Shown: positions 53,094-63,455, counted from the stretch's first letter. The stretch: DNA of 64,000 bases from Saccharibacillus sacchari DSM 19268 (GCF_000585395.1 NZ_KK073875.1:4642298-4706297); one strand, 5' to 3'. The notes: generated from the letters alone by a model not told the origin. Numbers and translations are program-made.

Positions 53094-54125
53094 TTAATAA
53101 CGTTTCTCCACGAGTTCCAGCGAATAAGACAAGCTCTCCATCGTCATCGCAATCAGTCCGTTTAAATACGGTTCTCCCGGCGATTCCAGCCAGAGCAACT
53201 GCGGCATATGCTCGGGCGGAATGACATCCAGGCAGCGTTCGCGGATCATCGCCAGATCGTTCTCCTCCACCTGTTCGCCCGTCAGCGCAATCAAACCGGG
53301 ATTCACGATAGCCGTTAGACTGGCTACCGCATGCGCGGCAAGTGGAATAAAAGTCTTCTTCGAATTGAGTCTTCGCAGCTGCTCTTCACGCGAAATTCCG
53401 AACGGCAAAAAGGAGACCTCTCCGGCAAAACGACTGGTTCCCCGATGGATATGTCCGTCGATCATCAAGCCCGCACCCGGAAAACAATCCGGCACGAAGA
53501 TCATTACGGCCAGCGTTCCCGGCTCTTCCCAGTTCTGCTCCTGATATAAACCGTACACGGTCAGATTCATATCATTTTCCACAATGACCCGTACTCCGTA
53601 CTTCTCGCTGATTCGCTGCTCCAGCGGCACGCCGATCAACTTTTCCGCGTCGCAAATGTTGATGATGCCCTCATGTACAAGCCCGGGAATCCCGATTCCG
53701 ACCGCCTTGATCTGTGCATGCTTGCCGAGCAGCACGCCGACCAACGTATCGATCGCAGCTTCATCGAGCGCCGATACTTCACGGGAACGTCGCTCGATGA
53801 CTGTTCCGGACGAGTCGGCAATAGCATACACAAGCATGGGACGGCTATTTTCAAATACGGCACAGATACAAGCGATATACGAATAATCGGCGTTGTATGC
53901 AAAGCGTCTGGCGCGTCGTCCTCCGCTGGATGCTTCCGGCTCGTCCTCCAACGCCTCTCCGCGATCCAGCATCTCGCTTAGCAGCGTGCCGCATGTCGCG
54001 ATACTGAGTCCGGTGGCTTCCGCGATCGAAGATTTCGTTCCGTATCCCTCGCGACGAAGGGCATGGCGTACCCGCTCTTCATTCATCTTCTTCACTTTAA
54101 CCGAACTATGCGCAACGGACGGCAT
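53094..54125 (-). CDS. ROK-family transcriptional repressor
   Basis: A 343-residue NagC/XylR-type regulator. The start MPSVAHSSVKVKKMNEERVR follows CGAAAGGGTG. Residues 13-75 form a winged helix (ALRREGYGTKSSIAEATGLS, ATCGTLLSEMLDRGEALEDE). The ROK body has DAEKLIGVPLEQRISEKYGV, VIVENDMNLTVYGLYQEQ and RGTSRFAGEVSFLPFG. The usual zinc-binding CxCGxxGC motif is missing, and the kinase DxGxT loop is degraded, so it should be purely regulatory. It heads an operon with the acetyltransferase. An inverted repeat overlaps its likely promoter. Confidence 0.88.
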   Translation of the reverse strand: MPSVAHSSVKVKKMNEERVRHALRREGYGTKSSIAEATGLSIATCGTLLSEMLDRGEALEDEPEASSGGRRARRFAYNADYSYIACICAVFENSRPMLVYAIADSSGTVIERRSREVSALDEAAIDTLVGVLLGKHAQIKAVGIGIPGLVHEGIINICDAEKLIGVPLEQRISEKYGVRVIVENDMNLTVYGLYQEQNWEEPGTLAVMIFVPDCFPGAGLMIDGHIHRGTSRFAGEVSFLPFGISREEQLRRLNSKKTFIPLAAHAVASLTAIVNPGLIALTGEQVEENDLAMIRERCLDVIPPEHMPQLLWLESPGEPYLNGLIAMTMESLSYSLELVEKRY

Positions 54126-54149
54126 GTTCTCACCCTTTCGTCGATGGCC

Positions 54150-54174
54150 ACTTTCAATAATACTTATCGAAAGT
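54150..54174. promoter_or_regulatory. Inverted repeat upstream of the ROK gene, possible autoregulatory operator
   Basis: ACTTTC (54150-54155) and GAAAGT (54169-54174) flank an AT-rich centre that includes TATTAT on the minus strand, a possible -10 box. Confidence 0.4.
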
Positions 54175-54311
54175 AAAATCATAAGACACACTATACTTAT
54201 ATCGCTTGCCTTTGTCCAGCTGAACGATAAAAAGTACAATTAAAAAATGAACCGTTCGAATCGTTCGTTTGTTGTATAGGCGAATCTACCGGAAAGGAGA
54301 CTAGGCTGACC

Positions 54312-54854
54312 GTGACCAACCAAGAGCTATTCGAGACTTACCGTTCCGACGTCTATCGAATGTGCTATTACATGCTCGGACAATCCGCCGACGCCGAAGA
54401 CATCTGCCAGGAAGTATTCATGACAGCTTTTTGGAGCGATTGGGCCAGCATGACGAACGTGAAGGCTTGGCTGCTGAAGATTTCCGTCAATCAATGCCTG
54501 AATGTGTTGAGACGCCGCAGCAATCTGCGTTCCAAGCTAACGAAGCATTCGCATCGATTCGTCGGAAGTCCCGAGCGTACGCCGGAAGAACAGTTCCAGG
54601 CACGCGAAGGAGCCATAGAATGGGCCGAATGCATCTCGCGCTTGCCGATCAAAATACGGACCGTGATTTCGCTGCGGTTCGTGCATGATCTGAGTACAAG
54701 CGAAATTGCCGAGCTGCTCAACATTCCGCAAGGAACCGTCAAGTCCAGGCAGTACAAGGGATTGAAGCTGCTTCGAAGCCAACTTGAACGCGCAGAAAAA
54801 AAGACGGAATCAATCAAAGGAGGACGTTATGAATACAAACCTCACAAAGGATAA
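54312..54854 (+). CDS. ECF-type RNA polymerase sigma factor
   Basis: A 180-residue extracytoplasmic-function sigma factor read from GTG at 54312, with AAAGGAG twelve bases upstream. Region 2 is FETYRSDVYRMCYYMLGQSA, DAEDICQEVFMTAFWSDWAS, and VKAWLLKISVNQCLNVLRRR. Region 4 is VISLRFVHDLSTSEIAELLN, IPQGTVKSRQYKGLKLLRSQ. It overlaps the following gene by 26 bases, the usual layout of a sigma factor and its anti-sigma factor. The signal that releases it is unknown. Confidence 0.92.
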   Translation: MTNQELFETYRSDVYRMCYYMLGQSADAEDICQEVFMTAFWSDWASMTNVKAWLLKISVNQCLNVLRRRSNLRSKLTKHSHRFVGSPERTPEEQFQAREGAIEWAECISRLPIKIRTVISLRFVHDLSTSEIAELLNIPQGTVKSRQYKGLKLLRSQLERAEKKTESIKGGRYEYKPHKG

Positions 54855-56526
54855 ATCCCCATCGTTAGAAACGCTGGAGACGACGCTGCATCAACAGGTC
54901 GGACCTCAGGTTGCGATTCGCGAGCCGGATTACGATGCGATGTGGATGCGGATGGAAGCGGAATTGGAGCGAGGCAATCGTTCTGCGGCAGGCGGCCGTA
55001 CAACGTCTCGGGCTCGCGTTCGCAAGGTCGCGTTAGCTACTACGCTCGGAGCCGCGCTGATCGCGGTCCCTGCTTATGCCGCTATTCAGTACGACTGGAG
55101 CGATCTGCTGCAAGGCCGCGAAGGCATTCAGACGGCTTTGGCGCAAGGCTTGGGGCAAGAGATTGATCGTTCGGTCACCCACGACGGCGTGACGCTGACG
55201 CTGCATACGGCAATTATCGACGAAGGTCGGACCCTGATCTTGTACAGCCTGGACGGCGAAGCGCGCAGCGATCAGTTCTCGGGCTTCTCGACGATCACGA
55301 TTACAGATGCAAATGGTAAGGCGTTTGAAGCTTATGCCCACGTCGCGCAATCCGCTGATTCGGGAGACGACTCCCGCCTTGCTACAGGCTACTTCGAAAC
55401 GGATTGGTCGCCCAGCGCTTCTTCCGAAGCCGTAAGTTTCAGCGCAGACGGGATTACTTTCACGACAGATGCCGAAACTCCGCTTGCCTTCAATGCTTCG
55501 GATACCGGAACCTATCGCACGGATGTGCATGAATCAGGGATCGCTCAAGTCGAACTTGGCGCCTTCACCCAACCTGACGGACAAACGCTGATCCGAACCA
55601 CGTTAATTCCGGAATCCGGTTCGCAGCAAGCCCCTTCCGCCAGCCTTGTCGCCTATGACCGCACGGGAAAACTCATCCAACCTGTAAAAGGAAGCATGCA
55701 CGGAACGCCCGACGGCAGCGGCGGCTTTTTCAATCAGGATACGTTTTCTACAACGGATCTGCTTCAAAAAGGCGTAACGTACAAGCTGCTTTACAGTAAA
55801 CAGAGTGAACAGATTGACGCAATCTGGGATTTCCCGTTAGTTCTGGACAAGTCCAAAATGGCTCATGCCAGTACCAAACAAAAGCTGGATATCCAGTTTG
55901 GTTCCGGAGAAACGGATGTACGAATCAAGCAATTGACGATTACTCCGGCTCAAATTCGGATCGATATGAATCTGGGAAAGCTCGGCCATTTGACGCCATT
56001 CAAAGAATATCAGTTGTTGGTGGACGGAAAAGCAATCGACTTGGGATTTTGGTTGGCGAGAGAAAAAAATCCCGGAGACGTCATTCTGTCGCTGGATCGC
56101 CCTGCCGACTTGCAACTCACAGCCGACTCTACGATAGAATTGCGTGCGCGTCATGAACTATTGAACCATAAAGGCGACCTTCCTGCCCCTGTGCAACTTG
56201 CAAATATCGGCGAGCAAAAACAGTCTCTAACCACGAACTTCGGCGGCTATCCGGTCACCTGGACGTATTATAAGCAAGAAGGCAATCTGGTCGTTCAGAC
56301 TTCCAGCGAAGATCCGAATTTCGGCGGAATCGGCCAAACGTACATCGGCAGCAAGCGTATCCTGTCCGACGAACGTTCCTTCCGAATTTGGGGAGACGCC
56401 GGTAATTCGCTTACGGAAATCTACAACAATTACGAAGGCGATTCCGCCGAGATGCACATTTTCAGTTACAGCGAGCATCGACCGGAGCAGGAAGCCAAAG
56501 CGACCCTGTATTCCCCGGCACAATAA
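54829..56526 (+). CDS. DUF4179 membrane-anchored anti-sigma factor
   Basis: A 565-residue protein starting MNTNLTKDKSPSLETLETTL after AAAGGAGG inside the end of the sigma gene. The cytoplasmic N-terminus (1-75) would bind the sigma factor, one membrane segment lies at about 77-95 (VALATTLGAALIAVPAYAAI), and the remainder is a large extracellular beta-rich region. DUF4179 occupies about residues 60-170 (LARGLGQEIDRSV-like stretch, ALAQGLGQEIDRSVTHDGVT); more Ig-like segments follow. The size is typical of Paenibacillus members of the family. It is translationally coupled to the sigma factor and followed by a terminator. Confidence 0.85.
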   Translation: MNTNLTKDKSPSLETLETTLHQQVGPQVAIREPDYDAMWMRMEAELERGNRSAAGGRTTSRARVRKVALATTLGAALIAVPAYAAIQYDWSDLLQGREGIQTALAQGLGQEIDRSVTHDGVTLTLHTAIIDEGRTLILYSLDGEARSDQFSGFSTITITDANGKAFEAYAHVAQSADSGDDSRLATGYFETDWSPSASSEAVSFSADGITFTTDAETPLAFNASDTGTYRTDVHESGIAQVELGAFTQPDGQTLIRTTLIPESGSQQAPSASLVAYDRTGKLIQPVKGSMHGTPDGSGGFFNQDTFSTTDLLQKGVTYKLLYSKQSEQIDAIWDFPLVLDKSKMAHASTKQKLDIQFGSGETDVRIKQLTITPAQIRIDMNLGKLGHLTPFKEYQLLVDGKAIDLGFWLAREKNPGDVILSLDRPADLQLTADSTIELRARHELLNHKGDLPAPVQLANIGEQKQSLTTNFGGYPVTWTYYKQEGNLVVQTSSEDPNFGGIGQTYIGSKRILSDERSFRIWGDAGNSLTEIYNNYEGDSAEMHIFSYSEHRPEQEAKATLYSPAQ

Positions 56527-56560
56527 GACTCGCTTGTACATGAGCAGCGTCAGCCAACTC

Positions 56561-56600
56561 AAAAAACGCCATTCTTCCCTTTTGGGAGGACTGGCGTTTT
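56561..56600. terminator. Bidirectional terminator
   Basis: AAAACGCCATTCTTCCC and GGGAGGACTGGCGTTTT pair with minor mismatches between two convergent genes. Confidence 0.85.
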
Positions 56601-56630
56601 CGTACGATTACGGTCGATTGTTCACTGCAT

Positions 56631-57800
56631 TTATTTCGACAGCTTGTAGCTTACCGTAGCTTCTTGTCCGAATACAGATCCCGGCGCAATCCGCTTGTAG
56701 GTGAAGATTAACTGCTCGCCGTCTTGCCGGTCGAAGCGAAGTCTCGAACTCAGCAGCAGCGGATCGCCGACGTCGCTCGATACTTCAGACCACTCTTTTG
56801 CTTCCGCAGCGTCCAGCAGCTTCTGATCCAATCTCGCCGCTTCGCCCGTTCGAAGGTTCGCGATCGTCGGTTGAAGCGTATCGAAAGCGCGAACCAGCAA
56901 GTAATCCGCCGTCACGGACTCTACGATAAACGGCCCTGTCTGCTTCGTCAGTTCTGCCAAATTATATTCGGCCGCCGGACTGCCCCCCGCGCCCACCACT
57001 TCAACCGTCTGTCCATCCGTCAGGTAGGCTCGTTGCGCGGGAAGCCGCTGCGGTCCCAGCTCCGTAGGCAGGTACATGCCGGAGTATCGAAAATGTGCTT
57101 GCTTCTTTACAATGCCGTCTTTGACGAGATATTGGAAGCGATTCTGCACGGCCTGCATGGAAGCTCCGTATTGCCGTTCTACCGTCAGTACATAAGCGTT
57201 CCCGCCCAAGCCGCGCACATCGACAGTTCCCCATTCCAGTTCCGAGACGTCCGCTTGCGCAAGCTTTTTCGGCACGCCGGATTCCAACGAGTAGACCTCG
57301 CCCGAAGTAAACGACACCCATGCCGTGCGGCCGCCGGATGTATCCATGCGATAACGCTCAGGGTCTTCAAGCGTAGCGCTTCCTCTCGCGGAATCCCAAC
57401 CGGCTTTACTTTTTAGTGCTGTAGATAGCGTGCGCAGCGGGACGAACACCTGATTATTTTCCGAAAATGCTGCCGTACTCTTCATCCGCTGTCCGTTAAT
57501 CTCGGCTGTTTCATTCCCCAGCTTCATCCGAACGGTGGCATCCGGTCGCACTAGCGTCAATATTTTGGAGTCGCGATCATACTCGACGAGAAACCCGAGC
57601 AGTTCCGAGAGCCTGCTGATCGGCATGTACGTATGTCCCGCGCGAACTTCAAGCTCTCCGTTTTCTACGGAAGATCCATTAATGGACAACGATAACGGTT
57701 TGGGTGCAGCCGCTTGGGCTTCTTGATGCGGCAGCGGCGCGATCAACAAGCTGCCCGCAAGCAGTCCCGCCGCCCATTTGACCCATCTATTTTTCATCAT
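56631..57800 (-). CDS. Secreted stalk-domain protein
   Basis: A 389-residue protein. The ATG pair at 57800/57797 follows GGAGG; the first is chosen. A signal peptide (KWAAGLLAGSLLIAPLPHQE, cleavage near AQA) precedes a stalk-domain pair (about residues 35-140: LSLSINGSSVENGELEVRAG, HTYMPISRLSELLGFLVEYD, VFVPLRTLSTALKSKAGWD). The remainder is beta-rich with no known motif (GGRTAWVSFTSGEVYSLESG, VESVTADYLLVRAFDTLQPT). It may be a sensor or ligand-binding module at the cell surface. It is convergent with the anti-sigma factor gene. Confidence 0.85.
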   Translation of the reverse strand: MMKNRWVKWAAGLLAGSLLIAPLPHQEAQAAAPKPLSLSINGSSVENGELEVRAGHTYMPISRLSELLGFLVEYDRDSKILTLVRPDATVRMKLGNETAEINGQRMKSTAAFSENNQVFVPLRTLSTALKSKAGWDSARGSATLEDPERYRMDTSGGRTAWVSFTSGEVYSLESGVPKKLAQADVSELEWGTVDVRGLGGNAYVLTVERQYGASMQAVQNRFQYLVKDGIVKKQAHFRYSGMYLPTELGPQRLPAQRAYLTDGQTVEVVGAGGSPAAEYNLAELTKQTGPFIVESVTADYLLVRAFDTLQPTIANLRTGEAARLDQKLLDAAEAKEWSEVSSDVGDPLLLSSRLRFDRQDGEQLIFTYKRIAPGSVFGQEATVSYKLSK

Positions 57801-57989
57801 GATAGGTAATACCTCCGATCGGCATTGCGCCATACGGCGCAAATCTTCTTTTATTAAGACGTTCGGAGTCAAGATTTAGTTTCCGAATGTCCCGATCCTT
57901 TTTTCCATTTTACATCAAGTCGAGTCAGTTAGGGGCTTTTTCGGGTAATGCACATGCTGTACGCCCAAATCGAAAGGAGCCCAAAACCG

Positions 57990-59096
57990 ATGAGTGAAAA
58001 AGTATTTATCAGCCCGGGCAAGTACGTGCAGGGCAAAGACGTTGTAGACAAGGCCGGAGAATATGCCAAAGCGCTCGGCAAATCGGCACTGGTGATCGCG
58101 GATTCGATCGTTTGGCCGATCGCAGGCGATCGCGTTACCGCAAGTTTCGAAGCCGCAGGGATCTCTGTTACCAAAGCCGAATTCAAAGGCGAAGCCTCCC
58201 GCGGCGAGATCAAGCGAATCGCGGAATTGGGAAAAGACATCGACCTGGTCGTCGGCGTAGGCGGCGGCAAAACGCTGGATACGGCAAAAGCCGTCAATGA
58301 CGTGCTCGGCGCGGCATGCGTCATTATTCCGACCACCGCTTCGACCGATGCGCCGACCAGCGCCCTATCCGTATTATATACCGACGACGGCGCGTTCGAC
58401 GCGTATTCTTTTTATAAGAAAAATCCGGATCTGATTCTGGTTGATACGAAAGTCATTGCCGGAGCGCCTCCGCTCTTCCTGACTTCCGGCATCGCAGACG
58501 CTCTGGCGACTTGGGTCGAATGCCGCGCGGTGATCGAAGCGCGGGCAACGACCATGGCGGGCGGCCTGACCACGCTGGCGGCAGAGGCCATCGCGCGCAA
58601 ATGCGAAGAGACGCTGTTCGATTACGGGCTGCTCGCTTACGAGTCGGTCAAGCGCAAAGTGGTTACTCCGGCGCTGGATGCGGTTATCGAGGCCAATACG
58701 CTGCTCAGCGGTCTGGGCTTCGAAAGCGGCGGCTTGGCCGGAGCGCATGCGATCCATAACGGCTTCACGGTGCTGGAAGGCGATATTCACCATATGACGC
58801 ACGGGCAAAAAGTGACTTTCGGCACGCTCGTTCAGCTGGCGTTGGAGCGCCGTCCGATCCATGAGATCGAGCGCTACATCGACTTCTATCTGAAGCTGGA
58901 TCTGCCGGTGACGCTGGAAGATCTGCATCTGAAAGACGTCTCGAACGAAGACTTGTACCGCGTGGCCGAGGCCGCGACGAAAGAAGGCGAGACCGCGCAC
59001 AATCTGCCGTTCCCGGTGACGGCCGGCGACGTGCTGGACGCGATTTTGGCGGCGGATCAGTATTCGTTGGCGTATAAGGCGAAGATCGGCGGCTAA
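57990..59096 (+). CDS. gldA: Glycerol dehydrogenase
   Basis: A 368-residue iron/zinc-dependent alcohol dehydrogenase of the GldA type. The start [20 protein letters not shown] follows AAAGGAG. NAD-binding motifs are [20 protein letters not shown] and [20 protein letters not shown]. Metal ligands are the aspartate of [14 protein letters not shown] and the histidines of [10 protein letters not shown] and [14 protein letters not shown]. It oxidises glycerol to dihydroxyacetone with NAD+. No dihydroxyacetone kinase is adjacent. It is monocistronic with a strong terminator. Confidence 0.95.
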   Translation: MSEKVFISPGKYVQGKDVVDKAGEYAKALGKSALVIADSIVWPIAGDRVTASFEAAGISVTKAEFKGEASRGEIKRIAELGKDIDLVVGVGGGKTLDTAKAVNDVLGAACVIIPTTASTDAPTSALSVLYTDDGAFDAYSFYKKNPDLILVDTKVIAGAPPLFLTSGIADALATWVECRAVIEARATTMAGGLTTLAAEAIARKCEETLFDYGLLAYESVKRKVVTPALDAVIEANTLLSGLGFESGGLAGAHAIHNGFTVLEGDIHHMTHGQKVTFGTLVQLALERRPIHEIERYIDFYLKLDLPVTLEDLHLKDVSNEDLYRVAEAATKEGETAHNLPFPVTAGDVLDAILAADQYSLAYKAKIGG

Positions 59097-59110
59097 AACC
59101 CGATATCCCG

Positions 59111-59151
59111 AAAACCCCTGACTCCGAATATGACGGGGTCAGGGGTTTTTT
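59111..59151. terminator. Bidirectional terminator after gldA
   Basis: AAAACCCCTGAC and GTCAGGGGTTTT pair perfectly and are followed by TTTAT, between convergent genes. Confidence 0.9.
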
Positions 59152-59170
59152 ATGAACGGAAAACCAATAG

Positions 59171-60883
59171 TTATTCGAATGCCGGAAGCGTATAAAGGGC
59201 GCGTCCGGATACCGAATCTGCATACCAAATGACTTGCTCCCCGTTCAAAACGGGCTGCCCTTCTCCCAAACGATAATAAGGCATGCTGCGAACCGGTTCG
59301 ACAGGTGTCCCTTGCTCGTCGATACGCACATATTTCAGATCGCCGATTTTCCCGTTCAGATCATACTCCTGCCACAACACCATCAAACGGTTTCCGGATA
59401 ATTCGATCAGCTTCGGAACCGAGCCGATTCGATCGGTACCGCTGTAGGTCGCGAGCGTAACTTCACGAACCGCCGATTCGTTCAATGTCGTTTTCGGCAG
59501 TGCGCTGAGTTTGATATCCCGCTGATCCAGTTCCATGCCGACAAGCTCAAAAGAGGTATATCCTCGAACCTTGCTATGGTCGACCGAATTCCAAGCGACC
59601 AGATAATCCGACGTCGTTGCTTCGAATCCCCCGATCGACACCCCTGTCACGTTCGCCCCCGTTGAACCCGGAATATCGAAAAGGTCAACCTCTTGGTACG
59701 AAGTTCCGTTCCCTTTATGAAGCACGATCGACCTTGGATACGCATCGCCGTGATCGACCAGCACATGCTCGTTTCCGTCGAAAGTGACGTATTGATCAAA
59801 AGAGTGGCTGACATGGTTCTTTTGGAATCGGCCCAAATCGTTGGATACAGTCATCGTTGATGTATTGATGATGATCGTCAGTTGCGATTGATGGTTCAGT
59901 CCATCGTCGGTGGTGTATCGTTTTCGGGCCGTATGGACCACGAGCGTATCTCCTTGTTCGGCCATACGCAAGCTGCCCGACTGAAATGGGCTTACCGTAT
60001 AACTCTGCCCTCCGGTGACGGATACGCTGTCGATTCGTTTGAAGCTTTTATCATAGCGCACGATTCGAATCACTTCTTTTGCGTCATTTTCCTCTGTGTT
60101 GATCTGTCCGTAAACTGCGTAATGATAATTGCTTCCACTGAAAAAACCGCCGAAAATCGGAAGTTCGTAAGGAATCGCTTCGCTTTTTTGCAGCTTGTGA
60201 TCGGCCGAATATGTCTCGACGGTCAATGCGGATCGGCTATCGTTGCCGAACACGCTGCGTGTTGTTCCCTCGGAATCGGCCAACAAATAGGCATGGGTCG
60301 GCTCTTTCCAACGAGAGAATTCACTTGAAGACTGATATTGCGTGCTCACCGGATACGCGCTTTGCAGCGAGTATGCGCCTTCCGGAAGCCGGGCGGAGAG
60401 TTCAATCCGGTCTTCGATCGAGTCGTAACGCAAATTGAAATCCGTCAATCGGGCTAAATCACGCAGACGGAAGTAGGTACTGCCTTCAATCTGATACGCA
60501 TCCACCAAAACTGGTCGGCCGTCGATCAAAATGTCGGCATTCGTTTTTTGGGCATAGTTCTCGTACTTTACGGACGGTTTGGCTTGACCAGGCTCACCCG
60601 CGTAAGCCTGACCGTTCAAGATTTCGACTTTGCGCTGCTCTTCGTTCCAACGAACCTGAAATTGGCTGGATGTTCCGCTGAACAGCTCAGCCACGTCGCG
60701 CAGACGATAATAGGTGCTGTTTGCAATCGTATAACCTTTCAGGTCGGCATAGGTTCCCTCCATCGTTACCTGGCTCCACGCCCGGCTCGCCAACACTTTT
60801 GCGTTTGCCGCGGAAACGGAGACGGATGCCCCTGCACCCGTCAACAACACCACGCCCAACAACCCTAACATTATTTTTTTCAT
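59171..60883 (-). CDS. Secreted protein with two stalk-domain repeats and a propeller-like region
   Basis: A 570-residue protein starting MKKIMLGLLGVVLLTGAGAS after AGAGGGGGAG. The signal peptide is cleaved near SAA. Two similar stalk-domain repeats follow: YTIANSTYYRLRDVAELFSG and YQIEGSTYFRLRDLARLTDF. From residue 150 on, repeated strands of the kind SDYLVAWNSVDHSKVRGYTS, NRLMVLWQEYDLNGKIGDLK and HYAVYGQINTEENDAKEVIR suggest a beta-propeller, which is inferred. No catalytic motif is seen. It is monocistronic, in the region downstream of the GGDEF-EAL gene. Confidence 0.82.
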   Translation of the reverse strand: MKKIMLGLLGVVLLTGAGASVSVSAANAKVLASRAWSQVTMEGTYADLKGYTIANSTYYRLRDVAELFSGTSSQFQVRWNEEQRKVEILNGQAYAGEPGQAKPSVKYENYAQKTNADILIDGRPVLVDAYQIEGSTYFRLRDLARLTDFNLRYDSIEDRIELSARLPEGAYSLQSAYPVSTQYQSSSEFSRWKEPTHAYLLADSEGTTRSVFGNDSRSALTVETYSADHKLQKSEAIPYELPIFGGFFSGSNYHYAVYGQINTEENDAKEVIRIVRYDKSFKRIDSVSVTGGQSYTVSPFQSGSLRMAEQGDTLVVHTARKRYTTDDGLNHQSQLTIIINTSTMTVSNDLGRFQKNHVSHSFDQYVTFDGNEHVLVDHGDAYPRSIVLHKGNGTSYQEVDLFDIPGSTGANVTGVSIGGFEATTSDYLVAWNSVDHSKVRGYTSFELVGMELDQRDIKLSALPKTTLNESAVREVTLATYSGTDRIGSVPKLIELSGNRLMVLWQEYDLNGKIGDLKYVRIDEQGTPVEPVRSMPYYRLGEGQPVLNGEQVIWYADSVSGRALYTLPAFE

Positions 60884-61002
60884 CTTGCTCCCCCTCTGGC
60901 ATCTATACCCTCTTTGTATCTTGCTAACTAGCTTATATACAACTTTACCATAAAACCAAAATTCTTCTTGAGCCATTCGGTCTATTCCATCATGTCCGAA
61001 CG

Positions 61003-61030
61003 AAAAAAAGACCGTCGATACGCGACGGCC
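61003..61030 (-). terminator. Terminator after the GGDEF-EAL gene
   Basis: On the minus strand GGCCGTCG pairs with CGACGGTC around a 5-base loop, followed by TTTTTTT. Confidence 0.85.
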
Positions 61031-61070
61031 TTTCCGTTTCATTATTCGAAGCTGTGCAATGATTCGACCT

Positions 61071-63380
61071 TTATACCGTACGCGTGATGCGGTAGGGTCC
61101 GAGCAGCAGCTGCTCCACCCCTTCCGCGGGTAACGGTCGGCTCAGATAATAGCCTTGTACTTCATCGCAGCCTGCCGCACGCAGGAACTCCAACTGCTCG
61201 ATCGTTTCCACGCCTTCAGCAAGCACTTCCATATTCAAGCTGCGCCCGATAGCGATGATCGCCTGAACCATATTGCCGCGTTCCTTCTCGATATCGATTC
61301 CGTCGACGAAAAAGCGGTCGATTTTCAGCAGATGAGGTTCGAAGGTGCGCAGATATTTCAATGAAGCGTAGCCGGTTCCGAAATCGTCGATGGCCAGCCG
61401 GATCCCTGTGTCGCGAAGCAAGCGAAGCTGGGCGGATACCTTTTCCACGTCCCGAATTGCCAGCGACTCCGTCACTTCGATGGTCATGTTCTCCGGATCG
61501 ACTCCGGTTTCGCGCAGCGTATGCAGAATCTTTTCGACGAACAATTCGTCTTGGAACTGATACGGCGAGACGTTCACGCTCATCCGAAGCGAACCATAGC
61601 CTTGGCGCATCCATTCGACCTGCTGCCGGCAAGCCGTCTTCATCACCCACTCGCCGATCGGAATGATCATGCCGGTCTCCTCCGCAACCGGAATAAATTC
61701 GACGGGAGAGATCGGGCCTAATGTCGGGTGGTTCCAGCGAATCAGCGCCTCAACGCCGACAATATGACAGGTTTGGATATTTTTTTGCAGCTGATAATGC
61801 AAGGATATCTCTCCGCGCTCAATCGCGCCGCGCATCTCGTGTTCCAGTTCGACTTTATACGCCAGGCGCTCCCCCATGCTCGGTTCGAAGAACAAGCTTT
61901 TCTGGTGCCGGTTCTTTTTCGCCTCGTGCATGGCCATATCCGCGCTTCGCATCAATTCGTCCGCCGTGGAACCGTCTCGCGGATATAATGCAGCACCGAT
62001 GCTCGCGCAGCCGTAAAGCACGATGCCGTCCAGCATGATCGGCTTTTTGAACACTTCTTCGATCGCCGCAATGGTTCGGTAAGCCTCCACTTCCCCTTCA
62101 AGCGGGTCGACCAGAACGGTAAATTCATCGCCTCCCTGGCGCGCGAGCAGGCGTGAAGCCGGAATGTATTCGCGCAGCCGGTCGGCAACCACTTGCAGCA
62201 GTTGGTCGCCGATCGTATGTCCCAGGCTGTCATTAACATGCTTGAAACGATCCAGGTCGAAAAAGAGCAGGGCAAGCTGATACCGCCCCTCTTGCGCACG
62301 CTGTACAGCTCCGCGCAGCTCGGCATCGAATTTGCGGCGATTCGGCAGTCCGGTCAACGAGTCGTGATTGGCTTCATGTTCTTTGACTTCGACCGTATGC
62401 GTCAGCCGCCCGAGCAAGTAGTCGTTTTCGATAAAGGTCAAGATCAGGCGCGCAATAATGAGCAGCACGGCCAGCGCGCTGCCTACGACCATGACGTTAA
62501 ACTCCGACAGCTCTTGCAGAATGATCGCGAACAAAGCAATCAGGCTGACATAAGGCAACAGCCGCCGCAGCCAGCTCAGATGGTTCATCCAAGCGGCGGA
62601 CGTTCGTTTGCTGCGCTCTTTCGGCCCGCCTTCCAAAGAATCCAACCCGGCGAGAGCGATACACAAGATCGAAGCCGTCCAGGTCAGGTCGATCGGACTG
62701 CCCAGCAAATACGTGCCGTTCAATTGCATGTACAGATAGATCGAATCGCCTAAAGCCAGCAGCAAAACGCTCGCGACCAGGCCGGAATCCGTCCGGACAT
62801 TACCGATGGTTTGATTCGCGAACAACAGCAGGCTTAACAGGAACAGATTGCCCAGATCAATAATGGGGTAGCTGAGATTGAATAATGCCTGAGTCCAATT
62901 TTCATCCATGGACATGACGAGCAGCGGCGAAATAATCAGACTCCAGCTAAATACCGCCGTCGTGGACATGAAAATGGAAGCATCCAGCAAATACTGTATC
63001 AGCCGAAGACTTTTCAGCCGCTGATACACGACGATAAGCAAACCGAGGAACAAGAGTCCCCCCTGCGAAACCCAAAAAAAATCAGCAAGGCTGGGAGAAG
63101 CCAAGACGATCCGATCCGAAACCGTATCGACGAACAGAAGCAGCAGCGACAACAAATAAAACAAACTGCTCAAAGTCGCGAACATCCAGAATAGGCGATT
63201 TTGCGGTGCCGAACGCAGCGTCACGCGCAGCAAAATCAGCGTACATATTAGAATCGGCACGATATTCAAATGGCCGATCCACGTAAGCGCGGTCTCATTC
63301 CCTTGGTTCAAGCGAGATAAAATAAAGAAAAGAACGAGATAACCCGCAGAGATTCCATAGAACAGGGATTTGTGTTTCAT
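61071..63380 (-). CDS. Membrane GGDEF-EAL cyclic-di-GMP turnover protein
   Basis: A 769-residue protein starting [20 protein letters not shown] after CGGAGG. Nine or so membrane segments fill residues 5-320. The GGDEF domain has an intact GGDEF (416-420) but no RxxD inhibitory site before it. The EAL domain has EAL (544-546) in [33 protein letters not shown] (665 onward), KIDRFF and EGVET, the full set for phosphodiesterase activity. The common HYQPQ motif reads HYQLQ. Whether it makes or breaks cyclic di-GMP, or both, cannot be told. A short family A hairpin lies 35 bases upstream of its start. Confidence 0.93.
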   Translation of the reverse strand: MKHKSLFYGISAGYLVLFFILSRLNQGNETALTWIGHLNIVPILICTLILLRVTLRSAPQNRLFWMFATLSSLFYLLSLLLLFVDTVSDRIVLASPSLADFFWVSQGGLLFLGLLIVVYQRLKSLRLIQYLLDASIFMSTTAVFSWSLIISPLLVMSMDENWTQALFNLSYPIIDLGNLFLLSLLLFANQTIGNVRTDSGLVASVLLLALGDSIYLYMQLNGTYLLGSPIDLTWTASILCIALAGLDSLEGGPKERSKRTSAAWMNHLSWLRRLLPYVSLIALFAIILQELSEFNVMVVGSALAVLLIIARLILTFIENDYLLGRLTHTVEVKEHEANHDSLTGLPNRRKFDAELRGAVQRAQEGRYQLALLFFDLDRFKHVNDSLGHTIGDQLLQVVADRLREYIPASRLLARQGGDEFTVLVDPLEGEVEAYRTIAAIEEVFKKPIMLDGIVLYGCASIGAALYPRDGSTADELMRSADMAMHEAKKNRHQKSLFFEPSMGERLAYKVELEHEMRGAIERGEISLHYQLQKNIQTCHIVGVEALIRWNHPTLGPISPVEFIPVAEETGMIIPIGEWVMKTACRQQVEWMRQGYGSLRMSVNVSPYQFQDELFVEKILHTLRETGVDPENMTIEVTESLAIRDVEKVSAQLRLLRDTGIRLAIDDFGTGYASLKYLRTFEPHLLKIDRFFVDGIDIEKERGNMVQAIIAIGRSLNMEVLAEGVETIEQLEFLRAAGCDEVQGYYLSRPLPAEGVEQLLLGPYRITRTV

Positions 63381-63414
63381 TTCTGCGGCCTCCGATAAAA
63401 GAGTAAGAGCTACG

Positions 63415-63455
63415 ACCTTGTCCACTTTTAGTCTTAACTTGAGCGTTGACAAGGT
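63415..63455 (+). repeat. Shortened hairpin related to repeat family A (copy 5)
   Basis: ACCTTGTCCAC pairs with GTTGACAAGGT (one mismatch), and the 3' arm context GAGCGTTGACAAGG resembles TTTAGCGTTGAYAAGG. The inner stem is missing. It lies 35 bases upstream of the GGDEF-EAL start codon, on the opposite strand sense. Confidence 0.55.
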
